This document shows positions 46,903 through 51,611 of a DNA stretch of 51,611 nt, in pieces. The stretch lies in contig CAMCMB010000050.1 in assembly GCA_945875845.1 (NCBI GenBank), positions 1-51,611 of the forward strand. Direction: 5' to 3'. The first letter of the stretch is position 1; every line of letters begins with the position of its first letter. The position numbers were made by a program, and so were the translations under genes. This DNA comes from Pirellula staleyi DSM 6068 (GTDB lineage: Bacteria > Planctomycetota > Planctomycetia > Pirellulales > Pirellulaceae). The notes below the pieces were generated by a model. It made no database searches and was not told the origin of the DNA. It worked only from the letters and a program-made list of their open reading frames with translations.

Positions 46903-48210
46903 ATGAACAGGGACCTACCTTTGAATCACAAATCCGAGATCGCGACATCCACTCGGACATCGCGAAGACAATTGTTGCGGGCTGCCGGAGTCGGACTCGC
47001 CTTGCCAATACTGGATTGTTTTCAGCCGCGAGTCCGGGCCTCGCAAGATGTCCCACCACCGAGACGGATGGTTTGCATCTGCACACCCCTGGGTCTTCAT
47101 CCAGCAGATTTTTTTCCTACACAGGCGGGTAAGGATTACGAGAGGACTCCCTATTTAGATGTGCTCGGCGAATCTCGCAATGACTTCACCGTCATCTCTG
47201 GACTGTCGCATCCGGAGGTGGGTTCCAGTCACGATTCCATTTTCAGTTTCTTGACAGGCGCTCCGCATCCCGAGATCCGATCCGGTTTTCGCAACAGCAT
47301 TTCGCTAGACCAGTTTGCAGCCGAGAAGATCGGTGGTTTGACGCGGCTGCCAAGCTTGTCGTTGTCGGCCGAAGGATTCGGACTCTCGTGGACTCGCAGC
47401 GGCGCTTTTGTGCCTTCGGACCTATTTCCGTCCAATGTCTTCGCTCGCATGTTCTTGGAAGGTCGACCTGATGAGGTGCTCCAACAAAAGCAACGATTGA
47501 GTGACGGGCAAAGCATCTTGGATACAGTCCGTGAACAAGTCCAGCAAATGCAGCCATCCCTGGGCCGCCGCGACCGAGAGAAGATCGACGAATATTTTAC
47601 AAGCGTTCGAGAACTGGAACAGCGAATGACCATCGCGGAACAGTGGTCAAAACGACCGAAACCAAAAGTCGAAGCCAAGCAACCTCAGAACAACATGAAT
47701 TCAGCCGATTTGATCGGCAAGACGCGATTGATGTTTGACCTGATCTATCTGGCGATCCAGACCGACTCGACCCGCTTGATCACCATGTTACTCCTTGGGA
47801 CGAGCCAAGTGCCTCCTATTCCCGGCGTTTTACTTGGCCATCATGACCTGTCCCATCACGGCCAAGATCCTCAGAAGATCGCTCAACTGCGAACCCTTGA
47901 AATCGAGAAATTAAAGACCGTGAATGAACTCTTACAGAAGCTGAAAAATACCCAAGAGCAGGGGGAAAGCCTTTTGGATCGCACCATGGTATTCTTTAGC
48001 AGCAATCTAGGTGATGCCAGCACGCATTCCACCAAGAACCTGCCAGTTCTCTTGGCTGGAGGCGGATTTCGACATGGTCAACATCTCGCCTTTCAACCGG
48101 ACAACCCGCCACCACTGTCTAACCTTTACCTGTCCATGCTGCACCGCCTCGGTATCAACGTGGACAAGTTCGCATCAAGTACCGGAACTCTTTTTGGATT
48201 GGAAACATGA
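46903..48210 (+). CDS. Tat-exported DUF1552 protein
   Basis: 435 aa with a twin-arginine signal SRRQLLRAAGVGLALPI. The family features are VCICTPLGLHPADFFP, a central coiled stretch and FFSSNLGDASTHSTKN with LAGGGFRHGQHLAF near the end, closing with YLSMLHRLGINVDKFASSTG. DUF1552 proteins are almost always paired with a DUF1587-1585 protein, as here; their role is unknown. The start is 4 bp behind the preceding stop. Confidence 0.9.
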   Translation: MNRDLPLNHKSEIATSTRTSRRQLLRAAGVGLALPILDCFQPRVRASQDVPPPRRMVCICTPLGLHPADFFPTQAGKDYERTPYLDVLGESRNDFTVISGLSHPEVGSSHDSIFSFLTGAPHPEIRSGFRNSISLDQFAAEKIGGLTRLPSLSLSAEGFGLSWTRSGAFVPSDLFPSNVFARMFLEGRPDEVLQQKQRLSDGQSILDTVREQVQQMQPSLGRRDREKIDEYFTSVRELEQRMTIAEQWSKRPKPKVEAKQPQNNMNSADLIGKTRLMFDLIYLAIQTDSTRLITMLLLGTSQVPPIPGVLLGHHDLSHHGQDPQKIAQLRTLEIEKLKTVNELLQKLKNTQEQGESLLDRTMVFFSSNLGDASTHSTKNLPVLLAGGGFRHGQHLAFQPDNPPPLSNLYLSMLHRLGINVDKFASSTGTLFGLET

Positions 48211-50714
48211 TGTCGTCACGAAACCTCTGGAGCGCAATCATGACACGAACGCTATTCGTCTCGGCGCTTTGCATGATTATGCCATCCGCATTCGCTGAGA
48301 ACCCGCATGCAAGTGCACTTCAATTCAGCGTGCAGTCGGTCAAGAATGGGCTCTGGTCGGATCCACAAACTTGGGAACCGCAACGCGTACCCAAACAAGG
48401 TGACCGCGTCCTTATCCGTTCAGGAACGACAGTGCAATACGATGTTCGAGTGACAGAGGTTGTTCGATTGGTACAAGTGGTTGGAACGCTGAGTTTTTCG
48501 GTAGACCGCGACACAGAATTGAATGTTGGGCTGCTGACCATTCAGCATGATGACGAGTGTTCCGAACACGGCTTCGCTTGCGAATTCGAGGGCGCTCAAG
48601 CCGGGCCAACCACGGCTCCTGAAAATTGGCCGTCACTCCTTGTCGGTACCAAGGAGAGCCCAGTTCAGGCGGGCCATTCGGCTCGTATTCGCTTGCATCA
48701 TTTGAACGGCATGGACCCAAACGACGCACCGGCGATTGCCTGCTGTTCAGGTCGTTTGGAGTTCCATGGAAGTCCCATGGCGCGAACGTGGGTCAAACTG
48801 GGCGAGGATGTTGCTGCTGGAAGCGTTCAGGTCACCCTTTCGGAACCTATGCTGGATTGGCATGTCGGTGACGAAATCTTAATGACAGCCACAAAACGTG
48901 CAGATGGGTCCGGTTCATTTCGCCAAAGTGCGAAGCGAGCAAAGAAACCACAATCCGAAACTCGAACCATTGCGGCGATCGACGGGCGCAAGGTCACTCT
49001 GGACAAACCGCTCGATTTTGCTCATTCCGGGAGTGGTGAGTTTCGCGGCGAGGTAGCCAACCTTTCCCGCAACGTCATCGTGGAAAGTGCGGATCCCAAA
49101 GGAGTCCGCGGTCACACTGTCTTTCACCGTTTCAGCAAAGGGGGGATTAGCTACGCCCGCTTTGCACATCTTGGAAAAGAGGGAGTGTTAGGTCGCTATC
49201 CGATCCACTTCCATCTCGTCGGCGACACGATGCGCGGCAGTATGGTCCAAGGTGCTGCCGTCATCGATTCACACAATCGTTGGGTCACGATCCACGGCAC
49301 ACAATATCTCGTTGTGCAGGATTGCGTGGGATACCAGAGTGTTGGGCACGGGTTTTTCCTTGAGGATGGCACGGAGGTTTACAATCTGTTAGACAGGAAT
49401 TTGGCCGTGCAAGCTCACTCTGGTCGACGCCTTCCAAAACAAGCATTGCCCTTTGATGACAACGAGGGTGCAGGATTCTGGTGGGCGAACGGACTCAACA
49501 CGATCACTCGAAATGTGACTACGGAAAACGATGAGTACGGCTACCGCTATGACATGCAAAAACGAAGTAACTTTGCTGCCGTGCTCTCGATCCGTCAGCC
49601 AGATGGCGGCGAGAAAGATGTCGATGTCCGCACCATACCCATCTGGCGATTCGAAGACAACGAAGCGCATTCCGAAGGTTTTTACGGAATGGTGGTTGCA
49701 GCCAACGGCAATGATCAACCAGACTCGCCCATCCAGGACGAAAAAATGTTACGCCAAATTGAGAGCATCGACTGGACGGGGCCGGATACTCGCCATCCGC
49801 ATGTGATTCGCAACCTAGCCCTGTGGGGGACACACTATGCATTTCGACCACAGAGTCCGTCAATGTCGATGGAAAATATTCGCATTCATGACGCCGCATA
49901 CGGCATCTATCGACCGGCTTTCGAAAATCAAGTCTACAAGAATCTGAGTATTTCGAACGTCGCTGCTGAACCATTCAACCGAGGCATGGACGATGCAAGT
50001 GCGCAAGCAGGCCGTATCACTGTCGACGGACTAACGTTTACCACAGGCAATGGAAACACGACAACACCGTTGATTCAGATCACCGATGTCAACTTAGGCG
50101 GTACCGCTGAAACGCATCTAAAAAATGTATTGGTAAATCGCCCGGATGCGTTTCGAGACCGTTGGCCATTGCTGAACCGAGGCGTGGGCACACGCGTTCC
50201 GCCGTTGACGCGAGGTGTACCCGTCTTTATTCACGATTACTATGGACAGGGACGGCATGCAAAAGTTGTCAGCGCGGCGGCCAAGGATCAGTTGGAGGAT
50301 GGCAATGCCTATCGCAAAGATCCACCGATGACGAGCGATGAATCGCGAGTCACCGAAGTTGCCAACGTGGAATGGCCTAAACTACTGGATGAAGTGGATG
50401 ACCTTCCGCCAGCTACCATCATTACTTCCGTACGACGTCTCGGTGACAAGGTGCAAGTTCACGGGATGTCGCACGACAACGGCGAAATCGTGTCGGTTCG
50501 GGTCAATGGGATCCAAGCCGACACTCATACTCGGAGCGCGGGTGTTGTTTCTTGGGGACTTGAATTGATGTCGCCCATCGCCACCGTGGTTGCGATTGCA
50601 ATCGATGATTCGGGCAACCAAGAACAAACGGGTCATAAAATTATATTTGGGCAAGCTCCCGCAAACGCCGTTTCCAAGGCGAAACCGATTCACGCGAAGC
50701 ATGCGCACCCATAG
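48207..50714 (+). CDS. Secreted G8-domain and beta-helix protein
   Basis: 835 aa, starting ATG 48207 in overlap with the DUF1552 stop (ATGA). An alternative start at ATG 48240 (MTRTLFVSALCMI) begins a cleaner signal peptide. The G8 domain follows: WSDPQTWEPQRVPKQGD, GTTVQYDV and VGTLSFSVDRDTELNVG. Then a long right-handed beta-helix of the hyaluronan-binding CEMIP/TMEM2 type: KEGVLGRYPIHFHLVGD, HNRWVTIHGTQY and VGHGFFLEDGTEVYN. An Ig-like C-terminal end (IVSVRVNGIQAD) closes it. It completes a three-gene operon and probably binds or cuts a polysaccharide. Confidence 0.85.
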   Translation: MMSSRNLWSAIMTRTLFVSALCMIMPSAFAENPHASALQFSVQSVKNGLWSDPQTWEPQRVPKQGDRVLIRSGTTVQYDVRVTEVVRLVQVVGTLSFSVDRDTELNVGLLTIQHDDECSEHGFACEFEGAQAGPTTAPENWPSLLVGTKESPVQAGHSARIRLHHLNGMDPNDAPAIACCSGRLEFHGSPMARTWVKLGEDVAAGSVQVTLSEPMLDWHVGDEILMTATKRADGSGSFRQSAKRAKKPQSETRTIAAIDGRKVTLDKPLDFAHSGSGEFRGEVANLSRNVIVESADPKGVRGHTVFHRFSKGGISYARFAHLGKEGVLGRYPIHFHLVGDTMRGSMVQGAAVIDSHNRWVTIHGTQYLVVQDCVGYQSVGHGFFLEDGTEVYNLLDRNLAVQAHSGRRLPKQALPFDDNEGAGFWWANGLNTITRNVTTENDEYGYRYDMQKRSNFAAVLSIRQPDGGEKDVDVRTIPIWRFEDNEAHSEGFYGMVVAANGNDQPDSPIQDEKMLRQIESIDWTGPDTRHPHVIRNLALWGTHYAFRPQSPSMSMENIRIHDAAYGIYRPAFENQVYKNLSISNVAAEPFNRGMDDASAQAGRITVDGLTFTTGNGNTTTPLIQITDVNLGGTAETHLKNVLVNRPDAFRDRWPLLNRGVGTRVPPLTRGVPVFIHDYYGQGRHAKVVSAAAKDQLEDGNAYRKDPPMTSDESRVTEVANVEWPKLLDEVDDLPPATIITSVRRLGDKVQVHGMSHDNGEIVSVRVNGIQADTHTRSAGVVSWGLELMSPIATVVAIAIDDSGNQEQTGHKIIFGQAPANAVSKAKPIHAKHAHP

Positions 50715-50823
50715 GCACGTGATTGTCCAATTTCTTTTAACCAACCGCACTGTCGAAGCGCAGGTCATCGCGTGGAATGAGTTCAAGCTTGCTGGGATTT
50801 GAGTCGGGCGGTGGAAAATAATT
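50715..50823. other. Gene-free spacer
   Basis: Downstream end of the G8 operon, with no supported gene or clear terminator. Confidence 0.4.
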
Positions 50824-50876
50824 GTGGCACGAGCGTCCCGCTCGTGATTCCATGGGCGAGACGCCCATGCCACTTT
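50824..50876. repeat. Double-hairpin intergenic repeat, copy 4
   Basis: GTGGCACGAGCGTCCCGCTC followed by ATGGGCGAGACGCCCATGCC, the same family as 6868-6950. Confidence 0.8.
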
Positions 50877-50922
50877 TGATGGAGTGAATCGTGGCCGATT
50901 GACCCAGATGAGTACTTGGCGA

Positions 50923-51122
50923 CTAGGCCAGCGACAGTTTCTGCGATGTTGAGTCACCGAATCCCTCTGTTGGCAGCCCATAGTGACCTAGCATCGAAAC
51001 GAAAAGATTGGCCATCAGTTGCGCTTCGACTTGCATGTACCTGCCCGTGGCGATCCGACCGCCTGCGTGTGGCATGGTGCCAGCTCGGATATTGCTGAAG
51101 ACTTTCCACCATTGAAGCCGAG
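50923..51122 (-). pseudogene. DUF1552 C-terminal remnant
   Basis: About 66 codons on the minus strand read RIATGRYMQVEAQLMANL, FVSMLGHYGLPTEGFGD and STSQKLSLA, then a stop. This matches the end of DUF1552 proteins (compare HGQHLAF, YLSMLHRLGINVDKF and ASSTG in the intact gene at 46903). A stop lies just upstream and no start is present, so it is a decayed fragment. Confidence 0.55.
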
Positions 51123-51611
51123 TTAGGATTCAGAACTTGAGAGAACCCAAAATAACGAAAGCAGTTAGCTGTCTATTCTGCCAGATGGCATGCATCCAAT
51201 GCCCCTGGGTTTATCTTGGGGGATGGCTAGCAAACAATGGAACCATATGCTGCGGCAACCAGTCATATGCATTTACCCGGGCATACAGCCTTGACATCGA
51301 TATGCCTTCTTTCCTAGAAGCAGTCAAAGTCCAGGATCGCGCTCGCTCGTGGAATGCAACGGTGCACGCAAGTGATGTTAGGTGGCTGGGGCTCCTGGCG
51401 TCCCGCTCCTGGGGCCGTCGCGACCGACAAAAGTCGCTGGTTGCCGCAGGCAAAAAATCGTGGCGACCGACAAAAGTCGCTGGTTGCCGCAGGCAAAAAA
51501 TCGTGGCGACCAAAATTTTTTCTTTCTATGTGCTTCGAAGTCATCAATATTTCGCAACACGTTTGTCTGAAGCGTCAAACCGCTCCAAGAATGTGTTGAT
51601 GATGCCGCAAA
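51123..51611. other. Gene-free right edge
   Basis: No protein is supported. It holds the 43-bp tandem repeat at 51420-51511. Confidence 0.6.
51420..51511. repeat. 43-bp tandem repeat, two copies
   Basis: Two exact copies starting GCGACCGACAAAAGTCGC (itself a small hairpin) and a partial third (GCGACC). The copies abut without spacers. Confidence 0.95.

Noticed and set aside
51420-51511. CRISPR repeat-spacer-repeat
   Set aside because: Two abutting 43-bp units and a partial third, with no spacer.

Overview
The window comes from a planctomycete, most likely Pirellulaceae or a close relative. The evidence is family content: a DUF1559 prepilin-like protein with a small lipoprotein behind it, a DUF1587/1595/1592/1588/1585 protein coupled to a Tat-exported DUF1552 protein, a secreted sulfatase, a DUF2341-LamG-SASA esterase, a Tat-exported Gfo/Idh/MocA oxidoreductase, a DUF1573 protein and an FwdC-like protein of tetrahydromethanopterin-type C1 metabolism. 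No rRNA or tRNA gene was seen.

Bases 1-27100 look like ordinary chromosome. In order they hold an aldo/keto reductase, a 2-oxoacid dehydrogenase E2, a sugar isomerase-like TIM barrel, a zinc-type dehydrogenase, a class II photolyase, a DUF1573 protein with an amidohydrolase, a Tat oxidoreductase, the DUF1559/lipoprotein pair, a DPP-IV-like S9 peptidase, FwdC with a CBM9-like protein, a sulfatase, a beta-helix/PDZ protein, a SASA esterase and a MORN-repeat protein. The spaces between genes are full of palindromic repeats, including a MITE-like element in two full copies whose hairpin arms differ by compensating substitutions.

Bases about 27200-44070 form a defence island, an unusual type III CRISPR-Cas locus. 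A leftward cas6 faces a rightward RHH antitoxin/ParE-like toxin pair. Behind the pair comes an effector operon: an HD-less Cas10 with an intact GGDD, a Cas7-Cas5(Csx10)-helical (Cas11-like) fusion, a double Cas7, and a large Cas7 with an insertion. This is the architecture known from the type III-D variant (III-Dv) that is related to the single-protein Cas7-11 effectors. The operon continues with a one-TM protein, Csx3 (a cyclic oligoadenylate ring nuclease family) and a P-loop NTPase of the kind found with Csx3. Next come a leftward 551-aa protein with C-terminal membrane segments, a truncated RelA/SpoT-like HD protein, and a 931-aa Cas6-reverse transcriptase-Cas1 fusion. No CRISPR array and no Cas2 were seen, so spacers must be elsewhere, in trans, or lost.

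The likely logic is as follows. Cas6-RT-Cas1 acquires spacers, possibly from RNA. One or both Cas6 domains process crRNA. The fused Cas7 complex cuts target RNA while Cas10 makes a cyclic nucleotide messenger. The membrane proteins are candidate effectors, and Csx3 is the likely off switch.

The right edge (43970-44660) is scrambled. It holds an MFS transporter remnant joined to a deleted partial copy of the SASA esterase gene that lies just left of the island. The rest is a coupled operon (DUF1592-type, DUF1552, G8/beta-helix), a decayed DUF1552 tail on the other strand, and repeats.
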